A DNA stretch of 64,000 nt from Scenedesmus sp. ARA3 (Eukaryota > Chlorophyta > Chlorophyceae > Sphaeropleales > Scenedesmaceae): positions 36,510-100,509 of the forward strand of contig RWJK01001863.1 of the NCBI GenBank assembly GCA_004335835.1. Direction: 5' to 3'. Numbering within the stretch: the stretch's first letter is position 1; each line of letters begins with the position of its first letter. Below the pieces are notes generated by a model. That model saw only the letters and a program-made list of their open reading frames with translations. It was not told the DNA's origin and ran no database searches. Shown in pieces: positions 35,054 through 47,300 of this stretch. The translations under genes were made by a program, and so were the position numbers.

Positions 35054-35335
35054 TCAATCCCTGTCCATGCGGCTCCTGTGGTCAGCTGAGGGAGATGCGC
35101 GCCTCCTGCGCTTGGTGTTTGTAATAATCAGGGCCAAGTCCTCCTGTGAAAGCGGCAGCAAGGCAGAAGGCAGCTGCATGAGACATATCCGGCAGCCAAC
35201 AGCAAGAACAGCCCTCAAGGGCCTGCACATGTTCCTAACATCGCAAGGAGTTCTGCATACCTCGATTTCATGAGGAGACAGCGTCATGGTGAAGAAAGGC
35301 CGCTTGTAAGGCAGCGTGCTTGCCGGAGGAGGCAT
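35054..35335 (-). CDS. Possible small protein, two exons, function unknown
   Basis: ATG at 35333-35335 opens a 25-codon exon (MPPPASTLPYKRPFFTMTLS...HEIE) ending in a good donor GAG/GTATGC at 35261. A phase-matched acceptor (tttcacag) at 35144 leads to a second exon EDLALIITNTKRRRRASPSA and a stop at 35054-35056, giving 54 residues in all. The frame also reads through the intron, so the intron is optional. I do not recognise the family; more exons further along are possible. The start lies 264 bp from the phosphoserine phosphatase start on the other strand, which would make a divergent promoter. Confidence 0.35.
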   Translation of the reverse strand: MPPPASTLPYKRPFFTMTLSPHEIEVCRTPCDVRNMCRPLRAVLAVGCRICLMQLPSALLPLSQEDLALIITNTKRRRRASPSADHRSRMDRD

Positions 35336-35598
35336 GATTGCTGATTCGAGTTTGCCGGTAGTTCAGACACGGCAGGGTCTCTGCTTCTCTAGAACAACTA
35401 TGTATGCTGGCGCACAAACAAATGTTTAAGTATTCGTATGTGGCACTAGCAGGAACGTTATGTTCATTTGTCATGGTGGGCCGGGATGGCATGCACATCA
35501 GCGATTTCATCAGCAGTTCCACTAGGTGAAGCTGACGGACATTCTTTCAACAGGCTGCACTGACACAGGTGGCCAAAGTACAAACTTTTGCGTGCCAA

Positions 35599-38309
35599 AT
35601 GCATTTGCGCTGCTTGAGCAGTCCTCCGCGCGTTCTTACCAGCAAACGATCAGCTGTCTTTACTCCTGGCTTCAAAAGAACCATCTGTAGAGATTCTAGC
35701 CAAAAAAAAATGACCGTAGCAGGTGTGCAGCACAACGTGTTGGCGGGCGTGCCGGAATCCGCCACTCCGGGCTGGGCTGACGATGAGCTTGCTTCATTTG
35801 GCTGCAGCAAAGTTAACCCCGTCGCCTGAGGTGCTGGACCTCTGGCGCAATGCACAGGTGAGCTCAAGCAGAAAGCACCCTGGCTCAGCTTGGCCCTAAC
35901 CCTGCCTGGGAATCAATTCCACAGGCAGATGTTGACACTGCTGCTGTCCATGTGTGCAGGCTGTGTGCTTTGATGTGGACAGTACGTTGTGAGTGACTGT
36001 GGGTTTTGGGGTCACACCATGCTGTGCATCAGGACTGGTTGCAGTGGGTGGTTGGGACAGTGGAAGGACAGCAACAACAGCAAAGGCACATCTACCAGAA
36101 GCAACAGCTGCTGTTGTAGCTGGCAGCTTCAATGTATGTTACAGTTGCGTAGAGTTTAGCATGACTGGCAGCCTGTGCGGCTTTGATGCGGAGCCACCAG
36201 CAACTGCAAGCAGTTGACGGGCCAGCAGCCAGCTGGTTGCCTGAACTCCATTGCTGCTTTGTGGACTGACTGATGTCCGCTACAACTCACTGTTCTTGCA
36301 GCTGCTCCGATGAGTCGATCGACGAGATTGCAGCGTACCTGGGCGTTGGAGACCAGGTGGCAGCCCTCACAGCAAAGTGAGCAGCAGCGGTGCAAGGAAA
36401 CCCTAGAGCTCGCGCAGTGTCTTGGCGACAAACGTGCTGGCCCTGCAGTTGCACATCATGAACAATCATTACTGTCACATGCGATCTAGGACTGTGATCA
36501 GCAGTTTGGCAGCTTCAGCGCTGCATCAAGCACTCTTGTGTCACCTGCAGCACATCGTAGGCTGCAAAACAGCATTCCAACGTGTGCTCTCCTGCTGCCA
36601 CAGGGCGATGGGTGGCGCAGTCAAGTTCCAGGATGCACTGGCTGAGCGGCTCAACCTCATGAACTGCTCGCAGCAGCAGCTGGACTCTTTTCTGAAGGCA
36701 CACCCACCGCAGTACAGCCCAGGTGTGTGTATACCTGAAGGGCCAGTGCACTTGAAAGTCTTTGACGGCAGCTGGGCCTGTCGGGCCTTTCAGTGCTGTT
36801 GCTCCTAACGCCAGACAGACATGAACTTAAATAGGCTTCTGCCTGCAACAGCATTGATCGCAGACGCTCCTCATGGCACGCATTTGGCGGCACCTCAGCA
36901 ATCGCGTGCAGCAGCAGCAGCAGCAGCAGCAGTAGCTAGACTCCACAAAGGCAGCTAGATGAAGCAGCACTCATGTACAGCATGCTAACACACCCAATCA
37001 TTTTCACCAAACATCAAAGCAACCCCCGACCTTTACTGGCCACGCTGCTGCAGGCATCCCTGAGCTGGTGGCAAAGCTGCAGCAGCAGGGCAAGGCAGTG
37101 TTCCTGGTGTCTGGCGGCTTCAGGCAGGTCATCCACCCCATCGCTGAGGCACTCGGCATCCCCCTCAGCCACGTGTATGCGAACCAGCTACTGTTCAAGG
37201 TGGGTGCGGGGCGCGGTGCTGCTGTTTAGGGGAGTCCAGGTCAGCCGCAGGAAGTGCAGCACTGAGCCCGCTCATGCACGAGCAGTGAATGCTGAAGGAT
37301 GGGCAGCCAAGCATGCAAATTCTGCACTGAATGTTCTTCTAAATGTTCTTCTAAAGCTGAAATTGCTGTGCTGCGCTGCTCCTGCAGGAGGACGGCAGCT
37401 ATGCAGGCTTTGATGCAGAGGAGTTCACCTCACGCAGCGGCGGCAAGGCAGAGGCAGTGCGGGACATCAAGGTGCGGCAACAAGCAAGTGTCCTGCAAAC
37501 AGACAACTGTCCTGCAAGCTGCAGCAGCAACATAGAGTGAGCCGCAAACGTCGGCGTGCTTGTTGGGTGCGGAGGGTGTTGCTGCTCATCGCGGTATGTT
37601 GTGTTTCTGGCCCCAGCAGTTTCCTCGTAGTCCTATTGCTGATGCTGATATTGATGCTGGCACACTGCCCTGCTTTTATCTGTTATGAGCAGGCCAAGTT
37701 TGGCTACCAGCGCATCGTAGCAGTAGGCGATGGTGCCACGGACATGGAGGCACGGCAGCCAGATGCAGCAAACATTTTCATCGGGTGAGCAACCAACTAT
37801 TATGCTGCTGTGTAAGGCCTGCTTCCTGTGCTGCAGCAGCGGCAAGATACATTGTCACATTGATAAAGGCAGCGCAGCTATGACCCTCCAGCAGGGACAT
37901 GATGACCAGCCTGTTTCCTGCAAGCGGATGCATACTGTGCATACAAGTGGCGACGCAATGCTGTTGTAGCAACACTGCAGCTGAAGACTCAGAACCAGCG
38001 CAGCAGTTGACGGCAGCAGGCAGCCGCTTGCAGGGTACATGAGCAGAAACTGCATTGTTGGGGTGACACAGTTGACAGGGTTACTGGATCATCATGCACA
38101 TGCAACTGCAAACATTTCAGTATTGTCATTGAATTATGCCATGCGATGCCGCACCAGACACCCACCCCTATTGTGCTGCTGTCACCGCTGCTGTCTTGTT
38201 ATCTGCGTGCTGCTGCAGGTACGGAGGTGTAGTGGAGCGACTAAACATTGCAGCGCAGGCAGACTGGTATGTTTATGACATCCATGTGCTGCTCGAGGCT
38301 CTGCAGTAG
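35599..38309 (+). CDS. PSP: Phosphoserine phosphatase (9 exons)
   Basis: Last step of the phosphorylated serine pathway: phosphoserine to serine, in plastids of plants. Exons: 35599-35722, 35808-35857, 35960-35988, 36302-36376, 36604-36722, 37054-37199, 37388-37471, 37693-37784, 38219-38309; in phase, 269 residues (Arabidopsis about 295). The first 40 residues are rich in Arg/Ser and lack acids, consistent with a transit peptide. HAD motifs: I in AVCFDVDST (Asp63, Asp65), II in FLVSGGFRQ, III Lys in RSGGKAEA, IV in AVGDGATDMEA. The match to plant PSP is close (EVLDLWRNAQAVCFDVDST). Exon 1-2 joining was inferred because the open frame shifts there; an 85-nt intron with GTGTGC donor and ctgcag acceptor restores it. 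Confidence 0.9.
36905..36932. repeat. (CAG)n microsatellite in a PSP intron
   Basis: About nine units. Unusually for this window it reads CAG, not CTG, on the sense strand of the intron, and it is not adjacent to an acceptor. Confidence 0.85.
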
Positions 38310-39496
38310 GCAGCAGTTGCAAAAACAGGTGCTGGTGCTAGCAGCAGGCGAGTGCATGGTGCAGCAGCTGCTGGAGCCACATCAAGGGCCCTGCTATGAG
38401 CGGAGGTGCTACTTGTACAGCTACTTAGTGAGCAGCTGGTACATCTGTGTCGCCATATCATGAACTTAGTGATGGCAGAGGGAGCGCTTGACTTCCAGGA
38501 TGGTCAGGCATGCGGCAGCACTGTCAGCGCCGGCAGCGGCAGTCGCGCTGCAATGGCAGCTGCGGCATAACTGCAGGATGCGCAGCAGGATGCAGGATAC
38601 ATCCCGGTGTTGCTGCAGCAGGCTGCAACCATTGGGTCGGCAGGCAGCGGTTTGGCCAACCGCATTCCTGTCTGTGGTGTTCTGCAAACAAGCACTTGAC
38701 AGTATGGACACTGGTTGGCTTCAGTGGTTGCATGGCAGTGTCTTCTTGGGTTCAGAGGCATTACAGGATTGGTCTGTTTGTCGCACCATACTGGCTGTGT
38801 TGGGTGTGTACACGTGGCACAAATGAGTGAAGCAGATGATTGCTTGAGTTTTCCAACGTGCCATTGCCACCAAGCACTGGTCACCTCTCCGCACGGAATG
38901 TGGCAGTCAGGATGCGGCGCTTGGGCATGTTAGGATGCACTGGTCACTGAGACGTGAAGGTGCAAGGCAGAGGGTACGCCGTGGGTTTGTTTCGGGGACA
39001 AAGTGGGATGACGTTTGACATTTAAGCGGCAAGCGCATTGTGGTCCTAGGCGCGGTGCTGCAGGGCATGCTCACCACCTCAGGACTGTGTAAAGGTGTAA
39101 GTGACGCAATATGCAGCACTTGTATTACTGCAATGTGTGTTACCTGCAATTATTCGTACAGGGCATGCTTCGAGACTCTTCAGGACTGTGGAAAACAGCA
39201 CTACGACCGGACAGTGATGAAGCAGCTGCTCTGTCCAACGTATGCCCGTGTTTTAAATCAACTGATCAAATCCTGCTGAACACGACAATACGCTCTTCAA
39301 AGTGATTCTAAAAGCACAAATGCAAGGAGTCCATGCGTCTGGTTGCAACAGCAGTATTACGACGTTACTCTCACCGGCTAGTACCACTGCCACCGGTCTA
39401 CAACGTTTCAAACGATGTATCGCGACTGTTCAACTCATCACTTAACTACTGGTAGCTCAACATAACATTCCTTGCAGAGCTGAAACAAGCACAGCA
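38310..39496. other. Intergenic; duplicated upstream block of the MYND pair
   Basis: No gene recognised. About 39200-39280 and 39340-39375 resemble 44040-44130 and 44170-44215 upstream of the second MYND gene (shared gtccaacgtatg and cgtctggtt...acgacgt), so the tandem duplication included at least 300 bp of upstream sequence. Confidence 0.5.
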
Positions 39497-42400
39497 ATGG
39501 CGACGCTCGAGCTGCCTGATGATGTTGTCCGTGTGCTGCTGAAAGAGTTCCAGGTAGATCCCGAGGAAGGGGGTGCAAGAGATGCAGCCGCACGACTGAA
39601 GCTGCTGGTGCTGGTGCTGGGAAAGCTCCAGGTGGGTGGGTGTGCTGTCGCTGCTGTGCTGCATGCGCTGCGACTTTCTGATGCATTGTGCTGGCATTGC
39701 ATGTAGCTACCGCGACCTGTTATGGTGCGTGAGTCAAATCCAGCAACGCATCTTTGGAACACAGCTGCTGATGGGTTCTGATGGGCCAGGTCAGCCACAT
39801 ATTCCGCACTGGCTGCTTCATTGTGCTGCAAAATGTGCTGACGCGATGATAGCGTACAGTAGCCAGCATACCACTGCTCTTCAGGCCTACTGCCGCTAGC
39901 TGTTGCTCACCAAGTACTGTTTCCTGCAGGCAATGAGCCATGTTGTGGCAAGGTTTGGAACAGCTTCCCAGCTGGACCCAGCAGCCCTGCCGCAGCTCAA
40001 GTCACGCAAGCTGTGCACTGAGCACTTCAACAAAAATGCGCTCTTCAGCGTGCAGGTGTGATATGTGCAAACAGGCTGTGCAGCTGGTGTGTTGGTCTGT
40101 CTGCTGCCGTAAACTTGTACATATTATGGTGACTTGCAGGAATGCTCTGCTGCACAGTGTGCAAACCATATCACGCAGCTCAAGGGATTGAAGGACATAT
40201 CAGCGCGTGCATGCAGCCTGCAGAACAATAATGCTGCACACCTGATGTGACACCACAAATCCACTGCCGATGCCGCATTGCAACACAAGGATCGAAAGTT
40301 GTTCACACTGCCCTGCGGGGCTTGCAGGAAACTGTCTTCCGTGATGATGAAAACAAATACGGCATCTGATTTGAGCTGCGCCAAGTACTGAACGCTTTTT
40401 TGAGTTGAACGGACAGCAGCACTGAAGATGTGCAACACACAACACAGCCGAGAAGTAGCAGCTGCGGAAGCCACAGCCTGGTTGTGAACAGTTGCCTTCA
40501 AAGCCAGCAGCAGCAATTCGCTCTCTGGCTGCATCTTCTGCATGCTGAATCTGCTGGCTCTGTTCCTCCGCCCCGCGCTGCTGTGCTATGTTGCATGTGT
40601 AGCCGCACCACATTGTTTGCAGTACATCTTACGCATGGCTGCTGCTGTTTTGTCGCTGCAAACCCTGAACCATGCGCGCAGGTGACGGGCTATATTGAGC
40701 AGGGCATCTCTCGCCTGCAGATGAGAGCTGCAGGCACGGCTGGCGAAGGGCTGATTGCCATTGTCGGAGCAAGGCAGGCTGGGGAGCTGCCCCTGCTGGA
40801 GCTGCGCTGCCAATTCTTAACTGGGCCTGTGCCGCAGGTGACACCAGCAGCAGCACAGCAGGCTTTCTTTCTATAAACCTGGCCAGGAGTCAAAGATATG
40901 ATGGTGATTGCCACCAACCTGGGTTGCAGCAGCCGTGAGCACAAGTGGTGACCTGTACATCATGTCGTGGTGCCAGCCCTGCACCTGCCGCGCCTTCCTT
41001 CGTTGATGCTGTAGGGGTGGATTGCACATGAGCACACGGCCGCTGCCGCGATCAATGCTGCGGCGTCACTGCTGTTGGTGCAACTATATCAAACTCTGTG
41101 TGCTTTTGTTGCAGGCATTTGCTGCTGCCGAGGCTGCGATGCGTCCTTCTGAAGAGCTGATGCTGGTGCAGAAGCTGCAGCGTGGCACCCTGAAGCTGGC
41201 GGGAGCGCTGCTGCAGGCCAACACAGGTGGGCATGCAACAGCTTGCCATCTTAGCTGTTCATGCCTGACATAAACCGGCTGGTTACGCCACTATTTGACA
41301 AGCAGTGTCAGGTAAAGCCAGCAGGCTGTTTCTGTGTGCACTGCAAATTGCACCACCTCTCAGCCCAGGTGCATGCCTCACCTGCTGTTGTGGAGACATT
41401 GATGAATCTGCTGCGATTGCTGCTGCTGTGGTGCAAACCCTGCAGCCGTGCTGAGCGAGCAGTACATAGACGCACAGCATGATGCCTGGGGCCCTGCTGG
41501 CGAACAGTTCAGCGTCAGCTGCTTGCTACCCATACAGCCTCTGAAGGGAGCAGTCAAGCTGCACAGGTGCTGCAAGGTGAGCGTCCTGTGCTTTGTTTTT
41601 TTTGGTATCGCACCTGGTTGTCGTCCTGTTGTGGTTTGTACTGTCTAGTTTCAAAGATGGTGCCAGGGCCCACATGTAACTACCATTCTCTCTGATGTTG
41701 TGTGGAAAGCCCTGATATCTTGAATGACACTTGAGCTGAGGGTGTCGCAGTGTCAGCGCATCCCTCTGCTGGTGTTGCAGACGCATACATGGAAGGGTCA
41801 ATCAAGCCTGGCGTGCTGTTTGCCACATAGTCAAATCATTGTACAAGTTGCTGTGGGCATTGCGTGTTGGCTGCTGGTCATGTTGCCTGGCAGCCCAGCC
41901 ATTAGCGCTGGATGATGCCTTTCTCTTTTGCCAGCTTCCTCGTTCTGTGCAAGTAGCAAACCTCACACACTTCTGTTACTGTTACCGCTGCTGCAGGTGT
42001 GTGGTGCTGGGGGCGATGTCATGTCCTGCTCACGCTGCAAGGAGGTCTTCTACTGCAGCAAGGACTGCCAGCGGCAGGTGGGCTTGCAGGAAAGCTGCAG
42101 GTTTGCTCAGCCCATCTGCATGGTATGTTGCAGTTTGTAGCTCAGGCAGCTGTCTGCAGGCACTGGGGTTGCTGGCTAGAAGGTGCTGTCCACTGCAGAT
42201 TGAACCAGTTTGAGGGAGGGTTGGGTGGTACGGGAAGTGAATGTTGCGATGAATGTATGCAGCCCAGCACAGGCTGTTGAGGTGTTTCAGAGTTGTGTGC
42301 TGCCTAGTAGGTCATGTATGCATGCAACTGCAGCACATAACCGTAAGAACACACTGCTTGGTGTGCTTGCAGGATTGGAAGCGGCACAAAGCAGAGTGTA

Positions 42401-43583
42401 CAGCGGCTGCAGCAGCAGCCGGCAGCTCAGCAAGCAGCAGCGCGGCAGCGGAGGGTGGCAGCAGCAGCAGCAGCAGCAGCCGTCCTTCAGTGGTCATCAA
42501 GCTTCATGAGCAACACGATATGGCTAGATTTCCAATCGAAACGGTGGTGAGTGGCTTGTCAAGGGGTGGCAGATTCTCAAGAGCTCGTGAAATCAGCACG
42601 TGACAGGTCATGCAATGTATCCATCATCGGGAACATACGGCATCTACAATATGCCAATGGTCAGTGGATGAGACCTACTGTGCGCCCCAGCCGCAACAGC
42701 AGGCGCAGTAGCAGCAGTGGCAGCAGCAGAAGCAGCGGCAGCACCACTGTGTGTCTTAGTGCTGATTCAAGGCTGTCCTTTTGCGCGCTACATGTGACGG
42801 GGGCTGTCGACTGCTGCACTGTGCGCACCTGCGGCACCTTCTGTGCCGCATATCCGCATCAACATGCACAGCGCACCAGCCCATTCACCAAATGACACAA
42901 TGCCAGATGAGGTGAAGTGCATCATGCTCTATGTGGCGTGCGCGCAGTGGAATGTACAAACGCCGGTCAAGCACATGCTCAAGGCAAATGAGAAGGGCCC
43001 CCAGTGGAAGGATGGCCACGCGCCTGCTGTGCAGCGGCCGGCAGACGCCAGCAAGCAGTTCCTGGTGAAGATCCAGGCAGCTCTAGACGGGGTGAGTCAC
43101 TTGGCGCCTGCGCAGCAGAATTATCCAGTTAGTGATGTAGCAAGGAGGTTTGCTGGACCTGAGGCAGCTACAGGAGCAAATAATGTGTTACTGTGACGCG
43201 GCGCGCGGTGCACTCTGCTGTTGGGGTTGATGCATTGCTGCAAGCCGCAACATCCATGGGTGCCGTTGTGAGCTTGCTGGCCAGTCTGCTCTTCATCTTT
43301 TCAGCAGCACACTGTTGGCTCAGCTGAGTTGTGCATCTGCAACCTGCTCTCCTGCAAACTGCAGCCGCCCGGCCACCCGTTGCTGCTGTACGATGAGAAG
43401 CGCAAGGTGCTGACGCACGTGGCCAAAGCAGACCAGGCGTGCGGCACGTATGACCAGCTGCTGGCTGTCATCCGCGCAAAAGGCTACCTGAAAGCCAAGC
43501 TGTACTTCAATGCAGTGCTAGAAGAGGAGCGGGAGCTGAGGGTGCTGCTGGACCCACTGCCCAGCCAGACGCACCCCTGGTGA
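39497..43583 (+). CDS. MYND zinc-finger protein, first tandem copy, damaged central exon
   Basis: Recognisable exons: 39497-39631 (MATLELPDDVVRVLLKEFQV), 39930-40055, 40682-40837, 41115-41226, 41446-41576, 41997-42077, 42373-42546, an unresolved stretch to 43091, and 43365-43583 ending QTHPW. The MYND finger is encoded by the 41997 and 42373 exons (VCGAGGDVMSCSRCKEVFYC, SKDCQRQ, DWKRHKAEC), a protein-protein interaction zinc fold. The exon equivalent to 45170-45238 of the second copy carries TGA (40367-40369) next to the site of a TGG and has lost its GTAAGT donor. The following exon is also degraded near 40590. Both equivalents are 69 nt, so skipping them would keep frame; the gene may be functional with skipping or be a young pseudogene. 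Biological role unknown. Confidence 0.6.
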
Positions 43584-44316
43584 TGCGACTCTGCAGCTGT
43601 TTTTAGCAACACGTGTGTGCTCTTGTTTCCGTGTGTTGACCAGTGGTGTGGATGGTGTGCAACGGCAAGCGCCAGGTGCCGACTAGTACTTGGCAACTTG
43701 CCGGCTTGGCAAGCTGTTCAATTACTTGCAGCTGTACCAAGCTGTACTAGATCGGTGCTTGAAAAGGAGTGGGGACTGGGGATGCCATGTGAGTAGGCAT
43801 TACGTTGCGTTGTGCTTGCAATGTATGACCTGCATGCACGTTGGAACTCTTTGTTTTGGCATTCATTGAATGCTGCTGGAGCGGCTTCCCTGTCAGACGC
43901 ACCCTTGGTCACCAGGCCTGTGCCGTTGGTACACTCCATGCATGGACCCTATGGTCCGTGGTTGCACCAGTGCACTGGTGCAATTGCGTGTGTCAACTTG
44001 CAGCTCTCTATGATTTCTCAATTCTGATCTGTAGACAAGGCAGTACGATCGACAGCAATGGATCAGCTGCCGTGTCCAACGTATGTGCGTATGTTTTCCA
44101 ATATGATGAAATGGTTGATCAGATTTTGTCTTTGACTTCATCTTGCTTCTAGTGCACATACGCCAAGAGACAAACCGTCTGGTTACAACAATCGCCCAAC
44201 AGTGTTACGACGTCACTCAGCGATCTACCGCGCACTTCCTACTAATTGTGACAATTGTGCAGCGCTTTCAGTTAATTCGGCACAGCAGTGATCAAAGAGC
44301 TGGAACAAGCACAGCA
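43584..44316. other. Spacer between the MYND copies
   Basis: Contains an echo of the end of the last MYND exon at about 43870-43912 (ttccctgtcagacgcaccct versus agccagacgcacccctgg) and the duplicated upstream block at 44040-44215. No separate gene. Confidence 0.55.
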
Positions 44317-47300
44317 ATGGCGACGCCTGAGCTGTCTGATGCAGATGTTCGTGTGCTGCTCAAAGACTTCTCAGTAGATCCCGAGGAAGGGGGTGCAACA
44401 GATGCAGCCACACGACTGAAGCTGCTGGTGCTGGTGCTGGGAAAGCTGCAGGTGGGTGTGCTGTCAATACCGTGCCGTTGGCACTACAGCAGGTGAACCT
44501 GCTCTGCTGCTGTACTGCATCTGCTGCTGACTTTGCTATCAGGATGGCGTGCACTACTTGCAGCTGCCAGCATCTATGGTGACTTTCATTCAACGTCAGC
44601 AGCCCTTCCTGAATACCATGCTGTTGCTGAGGCAGCCTTGCCACAGCTCTCCTCTCTGGCCACACACTTCTGCAACGCAACGGCGGGCTGATGCGCTGCA
44701 ATCCTTAGCAAGCAGTAACCCACGCTTGAGGTATATGCCACCAGCAGCTGCTGCCCATGCACTGCTTGTTGCAGGCGCTAAGCCAGGTTGTGGCGAAGCA
44801 TGGCACAGCTGCCCAGCTGGACCCAGCAGCCCTGCCGCAGCTCAAGTCACGCAAGCTCTGCACTGAGCACTTTGACATCAACGCCCTCTTCAGCGTGCAG
44901 GTGGGTTGCAATTCATACATAATCAAACAGATTGTACAGCTGGTGTGCTCTAGGTTCTGCTGAAGGTATTTACATCATAATCGTGCCTTGCAGGGAATCG
45001 CTGCTGCACACTTTATGCATTAATAACCACAGCTCAAGTGCTTGCAGGACAGACTAGCACACACATGCTGCGCGCAAAACGACAGTGCTGCACCATGTGC
45101 GCTGAATCGCTACGCTGCTGTTGCTGGTTTGCAACACACGGTGTGTCTGCTGCATTTTGTGCCTTGCAGGACAAGTTCAGAGGTGATGACGACCCGTACA
45201 GTGCGTGGTTTGAGCTGAGGCGCACGCTATGCGCTTTTGTAAGTCACATACACAGCAGCAGCAATACATCTGCAGCACAGCTTGCAGCCGAGCAGCAGCC
45301 ACAGCAGCTAGGCGGCTGCAGCCTAGCATTGAGCTAGCTGTTTTGCCGCGCCTGCAGCAGCAAGTATGTGTTGGCTGCTCCTCATGCATGCAGACGTTGT
45401 GATTCCACAGGTTCTGCGCACCGAGCTGCTGTGCTACCTGCATGTTCCAGCTCATCAACTGCGCCGATTCCTGCTCCAAGTTGCGCCTGTTTCGCCTCTC
45501 ACCTGTTTCCGCCCCATCAATTCATGCTCGCAGGTGACCAGCTATGTGGAGAAGCGCACCTCTCGCCTGTACTTGAAGGCTGCAGGCAGTGGTGGCGAAG
45601 GCCTGATCGACATTGTAAACGCGAGGCAGGCTGGGGAGCTGCCCCTGCTGGAGCTGCGCTGCCAATTCCACAGCACGCCTGTGCCACAGGTGAGACCGGC
45701 AGCTGTACATACATCGTTTCCGTTGTATGACCTGTTCAGGAACTGCACGGCAAGAGCAATGGTCAGTCTATGCTTTGTTGATACAGAATGCAGCGCTATG
45801 TGCCAGCAAAGCTTCATCAACCAGCTGCTGTATCCACCATCGTGCACTCGAGTGCAGTTGTCTGCTTGCGCTTGATGTGCATGCCTTACAGGTGCTTGCC
45901 GCTGCCGAGGCTGCGCCCCGGCCTGCTTTAGAGGCTGGCTGCACAAAATGTTGCAGCTTTGTGATGGTGTGTGGTGGCAGGCCTGTGCCGACCAGCAGCT
46001 GGGTTTACCGATGCCATGGCTGGCTGTAACGCCTTCCGTATGCATGATGTGCCATGTCGCAGGCCTTTGCTGCTGCTGGGGCTGTGCTGCGGCCTGCTGG
46101 AGAGGCTTGCTGGACAGACTGTTGCAGCTTTGTAATTGTGTGTGGTGGCAGGCCGGCGCTGACCAGCAGCTAGGTGTACCGATGCCATGGCCCATGTGAT
46201 GACGCCATGCTTCTGCCTGCTGTGCCCTTGGTGCAGGCGTTTGCTGCTGCTGAGGCTGCGCTGCGGCCTGCTGGCGAGGTTATGGTGGCTCAGGTGCAGC
46301 CAGGGGAGCTGAAGCTGGCAGCAGCACTGCTGCAGGCCAACACAGGTGGGTCTGACGCATCATCTGGAACCACACATGTTGACATACAGTACAGTCTGTG
46401 TTCTAGCACAACAACCTGGCTTGTGAATCCACCGCTCAGCGGCACCCATGTGCCGGGCAAGAGCCCGCGGCTTGCGTGGGTGTGCACTGTGGACGCACAC
46501 CGTCTCAGGCCATGCGTCTGCCCCATTTGCTGTTGTATACAACTGTGTTTGAGCTGTACTTGAACAGCATCTGTTCTACAGTTCGTACACCTGTCTGTTG
46601 TATATGGCTCTGCCACCTGCTGCTGTGTTTGCTGCTGCTGCTGCTTTTGCATCCTGCAGCCGTGCTGAGCCCGGAGTATGTGGCAGCGCAGCAGGCTGCC
46701 TGGGGCCCTGCAGGCAGCATGTTTAGGGTCAGCTGCCTGCTGCCTATCCAGCCACTGAAGGCAGGCGTCAAGCTGCCAAAGACCTGCAAGGTGAGGGCCA
46801 AAGTAGTTTACAACCTGTTGTGGTGATTTGAGTACTAGCATGGTGAGGCCCTCACGTCCAATGATTGACACATCACTGCAGCTGTGGCCGTTTCAATTGT
46901 AGCGAACCTCAAAGATGGCTTTGTTGGCATACTCCAACTGTAACTCAGTGGTTGGTTGCCTGCAGTGAAACCAACACATTGCAACTACCACTGCTGCAGG
47001 TGTGTGGTGCAGAGGGGGCCATGTCCTGCTCGCGCTGCAAGGGCGTAGCCTACTGCAGCAAGGACTGCCAGGTGCAGGTGCGCTTGCAGGAAAGCTGCAT
47101 GTGTCCTCAGCCCAATCACACACGCAAATGCTGTAGCAGCTGTCTGCACACACTGAGAGCGCTGGCACTGGAATGTTTACGCTGCTACCTTGTGAGGCAC
47201 AAATTATGTGTCTGTTTCATATATAGCATAATGCACCGCAGCAAGGACTGCATATGTGTTTCCAGCAGTAACGCCTGCCTAGTAGCTTCTGTATGTGTGC

